A DNA stretch of 64,000 nucleotides, taken from Capsulimonadaceae bacterium (GTDB lineage: Bacteria > Armatimonadota > Armatimonadia > Armatimonadales > Capsulimonadaceae). A program made the translations under genes and the position numbers. The notes under the pieces were generated by a model. It was not told the origin of the DNA. It ran no database searches and saw only the letters and a list, made by a program, of their open reading frames with translations. Positions within the stretch are counted from its first letter, which is position 1, and each line of letters starts with the position of its first letter. The DNA lies in NCBI GenBank assembly GCA_031292625.1, contig JARLGU010000053.1, positions 268,190 to 332,189 of the forward strand, written 5' to 3'. This document shows positions 10,453 to 19,767 of the stretch, piece by piece.

Positions 10453-12354
10453 ATGGACGACCTGACATCCAATATTCGGATACTCGACGACAACACGGCC
10501 AACCAGATTGCGGCGGGCGAAGTAGTAGAGCGGCCGGCGTCAGTCGTCAAAGAGCTCGTCGAAAATGCGATCGATTCGGGAGCACACGCAATTTCCGTGG
10601 AGCTCGAAGACGCCGGCAAGGCGCTGATCCGGGTAACCGACGACGGCATCGGAATGTCTCAAGCCGATATCGTGATCGCGCTGCAACGCCACGCAACGTC
10701 CAAAATCCGCACGGCCGGCGATTTGTTCGCCATACGGACGATGGGGTTTCGCGGCGAGGCGCTTCCGAGCATCGCCTCTGTCGCCGATGTGACCATCGTC
10801 TCGCGCCCACAGTCCGCCCCGCTCGATGAGCCCGGCGCGAGCGTGCACGTCGCCGGCGGCAGCGTGGACGAAGTTGCGCAGGTTGGGGTCCGTTCGGGCA
10901 CCAGCATCACGGTCGAAAATCTGTTTTACAATGTCCCGGCGCGTCTCAAGTTTCTAAAGTCCAACTCCACGGAGTTGAGCCACATCACGGAGATGGTGCA
11001 AAGGTTCGCGTTGGCGCAGCCGGAGATCGCCTTCAGCCTGGTCAACATGGGACACGAGATCTTCGCGAGCCGCGGTTCCGGATCGCTGCTGGACGCTTGC
11101 GTCCAGGTGTACGGGCGCGATCAGGCGCGCAACCTTGTGCCGATGGATCTGGATCGAGGCGAACTGCGGGTTGCCGGTTTTGTCGCAACGCCGGTCGCGC
11201 TCCGTCCGACGCGGACTGGCCAGCATACGTTCGTCAACCGGCGGTTCGTGCGCGACCGGGCGGTAATGCGGGCGATCGATGAAGGCTACTCGTCGGTCCA
11301 GACGATTCACGGAGGCAAGCATCCGCCGATCGTCCTGATGATCGACATCGATCCCGCCCTGGTCGACGTCAACGTCTCCCCTACAAAAACCGAGGTGCGC
11401 TTTACGCGGGACCGCGACGTCTTTTCGGCGGTCTATCACGCCATCGCCGACGCGCTCGTTCAGCGCGGCGGGCTCGTGCCAAGCATCGAAACGCGCTGGA
11501 CGACCGGCGGGCAAACGACGCCAGAGCCGGCTCAGCCGGAATTGATGGCCTTTCCATCTCACCCGCCGGCCACGGTCCAGCGAACTTCATCGGACACCTG
11601 GAGCCCCGGTCCATCCTCCTACGAGCGACCACTTCGGCCGTCTCCCGGCGATCCGGCGGCGTTCCGGCAGGAAGTCCAAGAGCGCGCCGGAATTGCGCCC
11701 GCCATTGACGACCCGTTCGCGTCGGAAATTCCAAACGCTCCCGATCCGCCTCGGGAAAGCGTCCCGCACCGATCGGAGCTAACCAGCCTGCGCGTGCTCG
11801 CGCAGACGCGCAACATGTACATCGTGGCGCAAACGGAAAAATCGTTGTGCATCATCGACCAGCATATCGCGCATGAGCGCGTTCTTTACGAGCAACTTCT
11901 GAAGGGACACGCGGCGCAATCCCTCGCGCTGCAGCACCTGATTATTCCGATCACGCTCGAGCTCGGAAAGCGCGAAGCAATGGTCATCAACGGCAGGCTC
12001 GACGAGATCCGCAAGGCCGGGTTCGACCTCGAGCCGTTCGGAGGCGATTCGTTTCTCGTTCGCTCCGTGCCTGCCCAGATCGCCAATAAGAATCCGGAGA
12101 AAGTGGTCCGTGAAATTATCGATGAGATCGTCGAAAAGTCGGCATCGCGCAAGCTGCTTGTCCCGGCCGAGGAGGTGCTCATCACCGCGTCGTGCAAAAT
12201 GGCGGTGAAAGCCGGCGACCCCATGACATTCGACGAAATGCACGCTCTCGTCGCCGCGCTGCTCGCCTGCGACAACCCGTATACGTGTCCGCACGGACGC
12301 CCGATCATCGTCGAGATGAGCAACGACGACCTGGACCGAAAGTTCGGCCGCTAG
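10453..12354 (+). CDS. mutL: DNA mismatch repair protein MutL
   Basis: MutL couples MutS mismatch recognition to strand incision. The 633-residue protein has the GHKL ATPase domain at the N-terminus: IAAGEVVERPASVVKELVEN, then AIDSGA, DDGIGM and GFRGEALPSIASV. The transducer domain follows with NVSPTKTEVRF. A Pro-rich linker (about 340-440) leads to the C-terminal dimerisation domain, which retains the endonuclease signature DQHIAHERVLYE and the distal SCKMAVKAGD and CPHGRPI metal-site motifs. This protein should therefore nick DNA itself, as in bacteria lacking MutH. mutS is not in the window. A DUF2227 gene follows closely. Confidence 0.97.
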   Translation: MDDLTSNIRILDDNTANQIAAGEVVERPASVVKELVENAIDSGAHAISVELEDAGKALIRVTDDGIGMSQADIVIALQRHATSKIRTAGDLFAIRTMGFRGEALPSIASVADVTIVSRPQSAPLDEPGASVHVAGGSVDEVAQVGVRSGTSITVENLFYNVPARLKFLKSNSTELSHITEMVQRFALAQPEIAFSLVNMGHEIFASRGSGSLLDACVQVYGRDQARNLVPMDLDRGELRVAGFVATPVALRPTRTGQHTFVNRRFVRDRAVMRAIDEGYSSVQTIHGGKHPPIVLMIDIDPALVDVNVSPTKTEVRFTRDRDVFSAVYHAIADALVQRGGLVPSIETRWTTGGQTTPEPAQPELMAFPSHPPATVQRTSSDTWSPGPSSYERPLRPSPGDPAAFRQEVQERAGIAPAIDDPFASEIPNAPDPPRESVPHRSELTSLRVLAQTRNMYIVAQTEKSLCIIDQHIAHERVLYEQLLKGHAAQSLALQHLIIPITLELGKREAMVINGRLDEIRKAGFDLEPFGGDSFLVRSVPAQIANKNPEKVVREIIDEIVEKSASRKLLVPAEEVLITASCKMAVKAGDPMTFDEMHALVAALLACDNPYTCPHGRPIIVEMSNDDLDRKFGR

Positions 12355-12420
12355 AAGCTGGAAGAGCGTTTGCCGCGTGGGCTTGCCTTCCAGGCGCGGG
12401 CGCGCTTTCCGCTTACCCAT

Positions 12421-12936
12421 ATGCCGTCCGGTAAAGTACACGACAAAATTACCGTCGCCACCGCCGCGCTCGCCGCTCCGGCCGTATGGCTGCTTACGCC
12501 GTCGCACGATCCACTGACTTCGTGTGCGGCCGTGGCGGGATATGTCTTTGGCGGCCTATGGATGAGCGACGATCTGGACACGCACAGCGTCGCGTACAAG
12601 CGCTGGGGGGCATTGCGCATCCTCTGGTGGCCGTACAAGAAGCTCGTGCCTCACCGTTCATGGATCTCCCACGGGCTCGGCGTCGGACCACTTCTGCGTG
12701 TCGCCTACTTTACGCTCGCCCTGTACGTTGCGGCGCATGCTCTTCTTGGAATTATTAACACATGGATTATCCCGCTCAACCGCGACGATGTCCTGCGCCA
12801 AGCGGCCATTTGGCTCCTGGCCGTCCTGAGCCGCCACCAATCCCTCGCCGCCTGGGCCCTGGGCGGCCTGATCGCCGCTGGCATCGCGCACGGCGCCTTG
12901 GACAGGGCGGTTTCCACGGCTAAGAAGCTCTGGTGA
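12421..12936 (+). CDS. DUF2227-like metal-binding membrane protein
   Basis: The 171-residue protein starts MPSGKVHDKITV, the typical beginning of DUF2227 (uncharacterised metal-binding proteins), with further conserved motifs SDDLDTHS and PHRSWISHG that carry the His/Asp residues expected to bind metal. Membrane segments lie at about residues 15-50, 95-120 and 130-155. The frame could start earlier at a TTG (12370), but homologues begin at MPSG. It follows mutL by about 65 bases. Function is unknown; the His/Asp pattern resembles membrane-bound phosphohydrolase families. Confidence 0.75.
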   Translation: MPSGKVHDKITVATAALAAPAVWLLTPSHDPLTSCAAVAGYVFGGLWMSDDLDTHSVAYKRWGALRILWWPYKKLVPHRSWISHGLGVGPLLRVAYFTLALYVAAHALLGIINTWIIPLNRDDVLRQAAIWLLAVLSRHQSLAAWALGGLIAAGIAHGALDRAVSTAKKLW

Positions 12937-13085
12937 CGACGGGGATGCGGCGCTTCGTAATCGCTCTGCCTTAGCACGCCGCCGTCCTGTTGGCGGGGAA
13001 GAGAGCAGCCTGATCGTAGAGCATGCCGGAGCGCTGCCATCTCATGCAGTCTCGCACAAGTTACGCATTCGCTGCGAATTTACGC

Positions 13086-13114
13086 TTGACAACCGCAGGC
13101 AGGCGTGTTATGAT
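13086..13114 (+). promoter_or_regulatory. Sigma-70 promoter of the GntR/LacI regulator
   Basis: TTGACA and TATGAT are separated by exactly 17 bases and sit just upstream of a perfect inverted repeat and the regulator gene. Confidence 0.8.
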
Positions 13115-13128
13115 CACATGTATATTAA

Positions 13129-13141
13129 ACAGTTCAACTGT
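13129..13141 (+). promoter_or_regulatory. Candidate operator ACAGTT-C-AACTGT
   Basis: A perfect inverted repeat with six-base arms lies about 15 bases after the -10, over the expected transcription start. GntR-type winged helices bind such short palindromes, so autoregulation is likely. Confidence 0.6.
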
Positions 13142-13151
13142 ATAGAAACAT

Positions 13152-14354
13152 ATGCCTCCAGTGACCGCGAAACCGAATAAGCAAAAACGAACAGTCGTGG
13201 CCTATGCACGACTCGCTAGCGATTTACGCACGCAGATCGCCGACGGGCGTCTGGCGCCTGGTTGCCTGATCCCAAGCATTCGCCGCTTGGCGGAGCAAAA
13301 CGGGGTAGCGATCGGGACAGCGCAGCAAGCTGTCAAGGACCTTTTGACCGAAGGTCTTCTTCGAAGCGAAGACCGGCGGGGTCTCTTTGTCGTGGATCAC
13401 GCGACGGACGGCAGTCATTCAACCGCAATATCGTCTCCCGCACCCCCTGCGCGGGACCTGCAAGGCGCTCGTATCGGCATAGTAATCGACCATCAGGTTA
13501 ACTTTTGGGACGAACTGGTTGTTCATGGCATGGAGCCGGTGCTGACTCAGTACGGAATGGTTGGTGTGCCATCGTGGCGTCAAGGCGGCTGCGGGGTCGA
13601 TTTGCCGCTCGGCGTTCAGGCGGCCCGCTTGCGTGCGGAGGGCTGTGCCGCGGTGCTCATTCTGGCAGTGGTTGTCAGCCAGATCGACATCGACGAGGTG
13701 ATTCGCGACGCCGGCGGGATGGATGTCCCGATTGTGTTCGCGACAGGCTTTGATGTTGATCGACCCTTGTGGTTCGCCCACTATGGCAACCGGGATGCTG
13801 GATTTCAAGCGGCGACCCATCTCTTGAAGACCGGGTGGGAAAAGCTGATATTCACCACGAACATCAGCGTTACCTGGGCGATCGACCGCTTGCGGGGGGC
13901 GCAGATGGCTGTCCGCGCCGCTGTCCCGCCGATTGCCGAATTGGCGGTGCTGAACCTGGAGAAGCCAATGCCGGTCCATAGCCCGAGTACGCGTACCTTC
14001 TTCCAAGACTGCGGCGTGGAGGCGGGACATATGCTTCTGGCGCGCCAGGGCGAGTTCGACGGGATCGTCGCGGTCAATGACCGCATGGCGATTGGCATCA
14101 TGGATGTCATGGCCGCGGCGGGACGCGTCGCGGGACGCGACTATGGCATTGTTGGGTTCGATAACGTCGACAACGCGGCGATAGAGTACGGTCTGACCAG
14201 TCTTCGCCCGCCGCTCGTCAACTTGGGCGAAGAAGTAGCAAGGCTTTGCGTGGAGTTGCTTCAGGGACAAAGTCAATGCCGTTCGGTACGGCTGCAGTCG
14301 CACATCATTGCGCGCGCGTCGACGCAGCGAATCGCACCGGCAATGGAGGTTTAG
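13152..14354 (+). CDS. GntR-type DNA-binding, LacI-type sugar-sensing regulator
   Basis: The 400-residue protein fuses an N-terminal GntR winged helix (YARLASDLRTQIADGRLAPG, then LIPSIRRLAEQNGVAIGTAQ and AVKDLLTEGLL) to a C-terminal periplasmic-binding-protein-like domain as in AraR. The latter shows GARIGIVIDHQ, VNDRMAIGIMDVMAAAG and YGIVGFDNVDNAAIEYGLTS, a LacI-type effector pocket. It heads a run with the prepilin-like and hydrolase genes (3- and 22-base gaps), so it very probably controls them in response to a sugar. A clear promoter and palindrome lie directly upstream. The ligand cannot be read from sequence. Confidence 0.88.
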   Translation: MPPVTAKPNKQKRTVVAYARLASDLRTQIADGRLAPGCLIPSIRRLAEQNGVAIGTAQQAVKDLLTEGLLRSEDRRGLFVVDHATDGSHSTAISSPAPPARDLQGARIGIVIDHQVNFWDELVVHGMEPVLTQYGMVGVPSWRQGGCGVDLPLGVQAARLRAEGCAAVLILAVVVSQIDIDEVIRDAGGMDVPIVFATGFDVDRPLWFAHYGNRDAGFQAATHLLKTGWEKLIFTTNISVTWAIDRLRGAQMAVRAAVPPIAELAVLNLEKPMPVHSPSTRTFFQDCGVEAGHMLLARQGEFDGIVAVNDRMAIGIMDVMAAAGRVAGRDYGIVGFDNVDNAAIEYGLTSLRPPLVNLGEEVARLCVELLQGQSQCRSVRLQSHIIARASTQRIAPAMEV

Positions 14355-14357
14355 GAA

Positions 14358-15188
14358 ATGACAAATAGACGAGATCGTGCGTTCACGCTTATCGAGCTTC
14401 TCATAGTTATCGCGATCATTGCAATACTGGCGGCAATACTCTTTCCCGTATTTCAAACGGCGCGTGAGAAGGCGCGGCAGACGTCGTGCGCAAGCAACGA
14501 AAAGCAATTGGGGCTTGCGTTCACGCAGTATACACAGGATTACGACGAGTGTTTTCCGTTTGGGAACTATCAGTTTTCATCGGGCAGCGCGGAAGGCGCC
14601 GGTTGGGGAGGGATCATGTATCCCTACGTCAAGAGCTTGCAGGTCTTCGCGTGTCCGGATGAAACGTTCGCGGTAAAGAATAAAGCCGATTCTCCGGTTT
14701 CATATGCCTACAACACGGAGTTGCCGCAATCGTTTGTTTCTCAATTGACGGCCCCCGCAAAGACGGTACTGCTCTGCGAGTGCGCACATTTTGAGGCGAA
14801 CGTATCCAGCGCGAGCGATACATCGCCCTTTACCGGGCAAACATCGCCAGCGACGGAGGGACTTTGCTTTTATGTCGCCTACCCGGTCTCGGCCGGCGCG
14901 GACTTTGCGACGGGAATCCTCGGCGGGCGAGTGGAGACGTCGAGCACTTGCGGATCGTCATACGGCCCCTACTTTGTTGCGACAACCGGTCGTCATTCGT
15001 TGGGCTCCAACTTTCTCGCAGCGGACGGACATGTCAAGTGGCTACTGGGCAACCTCGTTTCGGGAGGGCAAAAGCCGGAGGCCTTTTTCTGTCCCCAGGG
15101 CGGGGTGGCCACCGGATGCAACTCCAACGCGCTCTCTGCGGCAGGAACCGGCTATCCGGGATATACGCTCACGTTTTCGATAATTTAA
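14358..15188 (+). CDS. Prepilin-like secreted protein (DUF1559-type)
   Basis: The 276-residue protein has a type IV prepilin N-terminus: short basic leader RRDRA, then [20 protein letters not shown] with the conserved Glu at +5 of the mature protein. The rest is a globular domain with [19 protein letters not shown] and a late [11 protein letters not shown], the H-X9-DG-type region common in Planctomycetota and Armatimonadota. Such proteins are numerous per genome and often sit beside carbohydrate-active enzymes, as here between a sugar regulator and a GH71-like hydrolase. Cleavage by a prepilin peptidase is expected. A structural or substrate-binding role outside the cell is inference. Confidence 0.9.
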   Translation: MTNRRDRAFTLIELLIVIAIIAILAAILFPVFQTAREKARQTSCASNEKQLGLAFTQYTQDYDECFPFGNYQFSSGSAEGAGWGGIMYPYVKSLQVFACPDETFAVKNKADSPVSYAYNTELPQSFVSQLTAPAKTVLLCECAHFEANVSSASDTSPFTGQTSPATEGLCFYVAYPVSAGADFATGILGGRVETSSTCGSSYGPYFVATTGRHSLGSNFLAADGHVKWLLGNLVSGGQKPEAFFCPQGGVATGCNSNALSAAGTGYPGYTLTFSII

Positions 15189-15210
15189 CCACGGGCAAAG
15201 CGGCAATTCA

Positions 15211-17475
15211 ATGACACGATATCGACCCATTATTCTCGCGCTCCTGCTGATATGCGGAGGAGCGGCATTCCATCCGTCACATGCGGCTCCTCCGGTCACG
15301 AACGCGCCTCTCACGAAGCGAATGGTTTGGGCGCACTGCATGATCTGTTATCCACTCGACCTCGATGTCAAGGCCCTATCGTCCGTAAAAGCGTATCGCG
15401 AATGCTATCCGCTCTTACAACAATTCGGCCTGGAAAAACGGACTCAGGCGCGGTGGCAATACACGGATATCGTCCAAGCCAAAGCAGCCGGGATCGATGC
15501 CTTCGCGATCGACTTGTTCACGATGAAGGATGTCGACGGCGCTGCGGAGGCATACCTTGCGTCCGCGGATCAGGCAGGCGATTTTCTGATCGCGATGACC
15601 CTGGACCTCTCGGTTGCGCCGCGAGCGGAGAAGGAGGACCAAGCGTATCGTATCGTGGCCGCTTACTGCGACATCGCGTCACGGCATCCGTCGGCGGCGC
15701 GGGTGGACGGTAAATTCGTAATCGAAACGTACGGCACGGATCAACTGGATCCAGCGGCCTGGCACAGGGTACGAGGGCGACTTGCGGAAGCCGGTTACAA
15801 GACTTATTGGGTGGCGTCGGTCGATACTGGGTTTGTTTTGCGCAAGGCCCGGACGTTTCCGGCGGATAAGATCGTCACGGCGTTGGATCCGTTTGAAGGC
15901 GGCTATATCTTCGAGTTTGCGGGACCATGGTGGAACGATCTTATTTCCCTATTCGCATCGGAACACCGATCGTTCATGGGCGGCGTCAAACCAGGCTATT
16001 ACCGCTATAACGGCTCCGAAGTCGATCCCGAAAATACGGCTCACTATCGCGCCGAATGGGAACGGGACATTCGATCGCCCCTGACCTGGAATACCGTGAT
16101 CACATGGAACGATCTCGGGGAGACGACAGGCGTCATGCCGACGGGGGATTGGAACGCCACGCGATCGGACATTACGGCGTGGTATGCAGCTCTGTATAAA
16201 GGAACGCGGCCGCCATTCACGAAAGCTCGCCTTTATGTCACGACAACACAGATGGTCTATCCGGGAACAAAGCACTTCGCGGAGGCTCTTGTGCTCAACC
16301 CGTTAGGACATGCCGTTCGCGCGAAAATTGGGCTTATCGATGCAAAGGGAAAGCCATTCGGACAGCCGGTGACTGCAGAGATCGCCCCGCGCGCCATTGG
16401 CGCCGCGACCGTCGAGTTCGACCTCCCGCGTTCGTTCACGGGATCATTTATACGCGCGTCGGCGACGCTGATCGACGAAGGCGCGCAGATCGCGTCCGTC
16501 ATGAGCGCCCCAATTCTCGTCCTCGACGCCGGCGCGCAGAGCGGCTACGGATCGCTGTGCTATTCGATCCCGGCCGGCAGAGCCCTGCCTGGGAAGGTTG
16601 GTCTGCGGCTCATTCACGGCGCGGCTGGAGAACCAGACCGCATCGCCGCGATCCTTCCGGACGGCATGTTGCCGCGCTTCGTCGAAATCCTGCACAACGC
16701 TTCGCTCGTCTCGAACACGATAAACGGCAACCCAATGCCCTTGCCGATCCCCGCGCGCGACTCCACCGGAGCGTTGATCGGCAAAACGGAATGGGGCTTT
16801 TATGTTGCACGGATCACCGATTCCGGCCTGCGTGTCGGCTACTCGGATCCGATCTACATCGCTCCGCCAGCGGCGGATTATTCCGTACGCGAATCGTACG
16901 AGTTCAACGGGGCCGAAACGTCCACCGTGACCGACTCGACGCCATTCAAGAACGCCGCCGTCGTGAAAGGCGGAACGTGGATATCGCCGGGCTACCGGTC
17001 CGACGGCGCCTGCCTAGCCCTCAACGGGACGACGTCGCGCGTAAATCTCGTCCCATCGGTAACGCCAGCAGCACCCATGAGGCTGACGTTTGTCGTGCGC
17101 CCGCATTCGTACGGCGGCGTTGTCTTCGCGGACACCGGCGGGCTCATCGTCTCCCTCCGGCCCGACGGCCGGGTCTGCTACACGCGGCTCGTTGCCGCGG
17201 GAAGTCCCTGGGCGACGGCGGTCGGAAGCGGCCCGCTTCCACTCAATCAGTGGTCCAAAATCGATTGCACCTGGGACGGCACGACGATCCGCATATTTAT
17301 CAACGACCAGATCGACGGAAGCGCCGCTTGCGGCGAGGGTTTCGACAGTTATATTCGCGCCCTGGGATGCAATCCGTTTGGTTTAAGCTCGGACTACTTC
17401 AACGGCGACACCGCGCGCTTCGAGAGCGCGACGATCGCGAAGAATGGACCCGCGGCCGCACATCCGCCATTTTAG
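15211..17475 (+). CDS. Secreted GH71-like glycoside hydrolase with LamG-like domain
   Basis: The 754-residue protein begins with a signal peptide (hydrophobic IILALLLICGGAAF, cleavage near APA). Residues about 30-340 resemble glycoside hydrolase family 71/99-like TIM barrels: MVWAHCMICYPLD at the first strand, QAKAAGIDAFAIDLF, and TPLTWNTVITWNDLGET-like sequence at the C-terminal end of the barrel. A middle beta-rich region follows. The last 190 residues form a LamG/concanavalin-like domain (YEFNGAETST, NQWSKIDCTWDGTTIRIFIN). GH71 enzymes cut alpha-1,3-glucan; that substrate is suggested, not proven. It is the last gene of the regulator-prepilin-hydrolase unit. Confidence 0.75.
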   Translation: MTRYRPIILALLLICGGAAFHPSHAAPPVTNAPLTKRMVWAHCMICYPLDLDVKALSSVKAYRECYPLLQQFGLEKRTQARWQYTDIVQAKAAGIDAFAIDLFTMKDVDGAAEAYLASADQAGDFLIAMTLDLSVAPRAEKEDQAYRIVAAYCDIASRHPSAARVDGKFVIETYGTDQLDPAAWHRVRGRLAEAGYKTYWVASVDTGFVLRKARTFPADKIVTALDPFEGGYIFEFAGPWWNDLISLFASEHRSFMGGVKPGYYRYNGSEVDPENTAHYRAEWERDIRSPLTWNTVITWNDLGETTGVMPTGDWNATRSDITAWYAALYKGTRPPFTKARLYVTTTQMVYPGTKHFAEALVLNPLGHAVRAKIGLIDAKGKPFGQPVTAEIAPRAIGAATVEFDLPRSFTGSFIRASATLIDEGAQIASVMSAPILVLDAGAQSGYGSLCYSIPAGRALPGKVGLRLIHGAAGEPDRIAAILPDGMLPRFVEILHNASLVSNTINGNPMPLPIPARDSTGALIGKTEWGFYVARITDSGLRVGYSDPIYIAPPAADYSVRESYEFNGAETSTVTDSTPFKNAAVVKGGTWISPGYRSDGACLALNGTTSRVNLVPSVTPAAPMRLTFVVRPHSYGGVVFADTGGLIVSLRPDGRVCYTRLVAAGSPWATAVGSGPLPLNQWSKIDCTWDGTTIRIFINDQIDGSAACGEGFDSYIRALGCNPFGLSSDYFNGDTARFESATIAKNGPAAAHPPF

Positions 17476-17494
17476 GTCATAACTAGGACCTAAA
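17471..17494. terminator. Hairpin between converging genes
   Basis: TTTAGGTC and GACCTAAA form a perfect eight-base stem with an eight-base loop, overlapping the stop codon of the hydrolase gene. No strong T-run follows, so termination is possible but weak. Confidence 0.4.
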
Positions 17495-17611
17495 ACATTC
17501 CGGCTCATTGAGCACCTCAGGAGCGTTCCCGAAACCTACCAGACCGGCATCACGGCATTTTCCGCGAATCCGTACGCATCGGACGACCTTCCCTTTCACG
17601 GCGGCCATTCG

Positions 17612-18577
17612 TCATTCCCGCCACGGCTCGAAGCAGACCTTGATCGCCTTCTGCTGCTCAAGCAAGTCTACCGCCTCGGCGTAATCTTCCAAGCGCATCC
17701 GGTGCGTCACCAACGGCTCAAGGTCGAGCAGGCCGCGTTCGATAAGATCGACAGCGTACTCAGCCGCCTCGCGGCAGTGCGGTCGATAACCGCACAGGCG
17801 CAGTCCAGCCCAATGTCGCGAGGCAAACGCCACTTCTTCTCTCAGCACGCCGAAGACGGCCACGGTATCGATCGTCCTATCCATTAGCCATTCAATTGTC
17901 CCCTTCGCCCCAACGCAGTCAATCGACGTATCCAAAGACGGAAGCGTTGGCCTCGAGGGGAAGCGCGCAGGCGACGCTTCCCGCGTATTGATCGCATCGT
18001 CAGCGCCGATTTTGAGCGCTAGCGCCATTCGCTCGGGCGAAAGGTCGAAGCCGATCACTTGCGATGCTCCTTCCGCCCGGGCCATCTGCAGGGCGACCAG
18101 GCCCGCGGGACCAAGCCCCATCACCGCCACCCGCTTTCCACGCAATGCATCCATTTCCCTGAGCATCAGGAACGTCACGCCGACGCACATTGCCAGTTCG
18201 ATCGGCGCGGCTCCGACGAAGGAGACGCTGCCGGGGATGCGGATTATGTCGCGCTCCGGCACGACCGCATACTGCGCATAGCAGCCATATCCGCCGTCGC
18301 GCCACACACTGACACGGTCGCCAACATTCAGGCTTTTAACGCCGTCGCCTAGCTTCGCCGCCACGCCGCTGGCCTCATGGCCCGGCTGCCCGATCGCGTA
18401 CGGATAGTGGAACCTGTGTCCCTCGAACATAGGCGAGTTATGACGCAGGTGCAGATCCCACTGCGGGCAAGTCGTCACCGCCTCGATCTTCACCAACGCT
18501 TCGCCGGGGCCGGGCTGCGGAATCGGCCTATCGAGCAGCTGAACCTCTCGGCCTTCGCCAATCTGTATAATCTTCAT
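17612..18577 (-). CDS. Zinc-type MDR alcohol dehydrogenase-like oxidoreductase
   Basis: The 321-residue protein belongs to the medium-chain dehydrogenase/reductase family. The N-terminal GroES-like fold includes PYAIGQPGHEASGVA (the GHE motif) and LNVGDRVSVW; the Rossmann domain has VAVMGLGPAGLVALQMARA followed by VIGFDLS for NAD(P) binding. The four-Cys structural zinc loop of classical alcohol dehydrogenases is absent. The start at 18577 has a GGGAGAAA site; the open frame continues 61 codons upstream but that part overlaps the neighbouring gene. It follows a second MDR gene on the same strand, so the two probably act on related substrates, likely sugars or polyols. Confidence 0.85.
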   Translation of the reverse strand: MKIIQIGEGREVQLLDRPIPQPGPGEALVKIEAVTTCPQWDLHLRHNSPMFEGHRFHYPYAIGQPGHEASGVAAKLGDGVKSLNVGDRVSVWRDGGYGCYAQYAVVPERDIIRIPGSVSFVGAAPIELAMCVGVTFLMLREMDALRGKRVAVMGLGPAGLVALQMARAEGASQVIGFDLSPERMALALKIGADDAINTREASPARFPSRPTLPSLDTSIDCVGAKGTIEWLMDRTIDTVAVFGVLREEVAFASRHWAGLRLCGYRPHCREAAEYAVDLIERGLLDLEPLVTHRMRLEDYAEAVDLLEQQKAIKVCFEPWRE

Positions 18578-18747
18578 CGAGTTTCTCCCTAACCAGGCTG
18601 AGCCTGGACCAATTTCCGTATTGCTCGTTAGATCTTTGCCATGAGGCTGTCGAATGGAGAGAAGAGGACCCCGTGTCCGCTCGGGGTAGAAAGATCGCCA
18701 TTCCAGCGAACCATGCTCAAATGGCGCTGCATTTTCCTGGGAGCGCG

Positions 18748-19767
18748 CTAATCTTCCCAATCCAGGATGACGCCAAGGACGTTTTCCCGGCGGTTCAGAA
18801 TCAGGTCGAACGCATCCCCGGCCTTGGATACCGGGAAACGGTGCGTAATCAGGCTGAGCGTGTCGAGATGCCCGGCGGCAAGCAGCGCCAGAGTTTCATC
18901 CATACGCTGCTTGTTCCACCCAGCAGGCGCGTGCAGAGTCAATTCTCGATCGCGCAAAGTCTGAATATCGATCATCCCCTTCGTTCCGTAGAACCCAGCG
19001 GAAACGATGTGGCCGCCATGGCGCATGAGCGGGAGAAGCGAGACAAGCGAATCCATGCCTCCTGCCGTGTCGGCGACGACCTTAACGCCGTCCGGCGCCC
19101 ACTCCCGAACCACGTCGACGAGGGCGGCATTGCGAGTGTTGAGCGATCTGTCCCCAGGTCTCGTTTTGAAAAGTCCAAGGCGCTCGTCATGCCGACCTGC
19201 GATGAGCACCCGTGCGCCCCGATGCTGGAACGTTTGGGCCGCCCATTGACCGACCATGCCGTCGCCAAGCACTACGACCTGATCGCCCGGAACGATGCCG
19301 GCGCGCGTTCCGACGTTGTAGCCGACCTGCGTCAGAACGAGGCCGCTTGCCGAGACGGGATCCAATCCGGAGGGTAGTTTCCAAACCTGTGACTTATCCT
19401 GTATCGCGGGCGAGACGTGTCCGGCCGAATCGAAAAACATGTTGTCGACTCGCGACACAGTCGCGAAAACGAAATCGCCGACGGAAACATGACACACGGC
19501 CTCGCCGGTCCACTCCACGACCCCGACTTTCTGGTAACCAGGGACGAAGGGAAACGGCAGCGGATCGGAGTCGCGGCGCGGCGTATCTCCTCCGATCCGC
19601 TCCCCGCGCACGCAAGAGCCCTCGGTGCCATTGCTGATCCACGAATGCGTCACGCGCACGACCACGTCGTCCGGCGTCGGCGCGGGTAGTTTCACTTGCT
19701 GATACGATACTTTCCAGGGCTGCGTCGAAACGACGGCATAGCCTTGGTTGAAGTTGGAAGTATTCAT
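18748..19767 (-). CDS. MDR family dehydrogenase
   Basis: A 339-residue medium-chain dehydrogenase. GroES-like residues include VVVRVTHSWISNGTE and PFPFVPGYQKVGVVEWTG; the cofactor site is VVVLGDGMVGQWAAQTFQHR with AGRHDERL after it. GYQ replaces the usual GHE, and a zinc-binding Cys pattern is missing, as in the sorbitol/threonine-dehydrogenase-like proteins of sugar operons. It lies upstream of the other MDR gene with a 170-base gap, and the two are likely co-expressed. An AGAGAGG site precedes the ATG. Substrate unknown. Confidence 0.82.
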   Translation of the reverse strand: MNTSNFNQGYAVVSTQPWKVSYQQVKLPAPTPDDVVVRVTHSWISNGTEGSCVRGERIGGDTPRRDSDPLPFPFVPGYQKVGVVEWTGEAVCHVSVGDFVFATVSRVDNMFFDSAGHVSPAIQDKSQVWKLPSGLDPVSASGLVLTQVGYNVGTRAGIVPGDQVVVLGDGMVGQWAAQTFQHRGARVLIAGRHDERLGLFKTRPGDRSLNTRNAALVDVVREWAPDGVKVVADTAGGMDSLVSLLPLMRHGGHIVSAGFYGTKGMIDIQTLRDRELTLHAPAGWNKQRMDETLALLAAGHLDTLSLITHRFPVSKAGDAFDLILNRRENVLGVILDWED

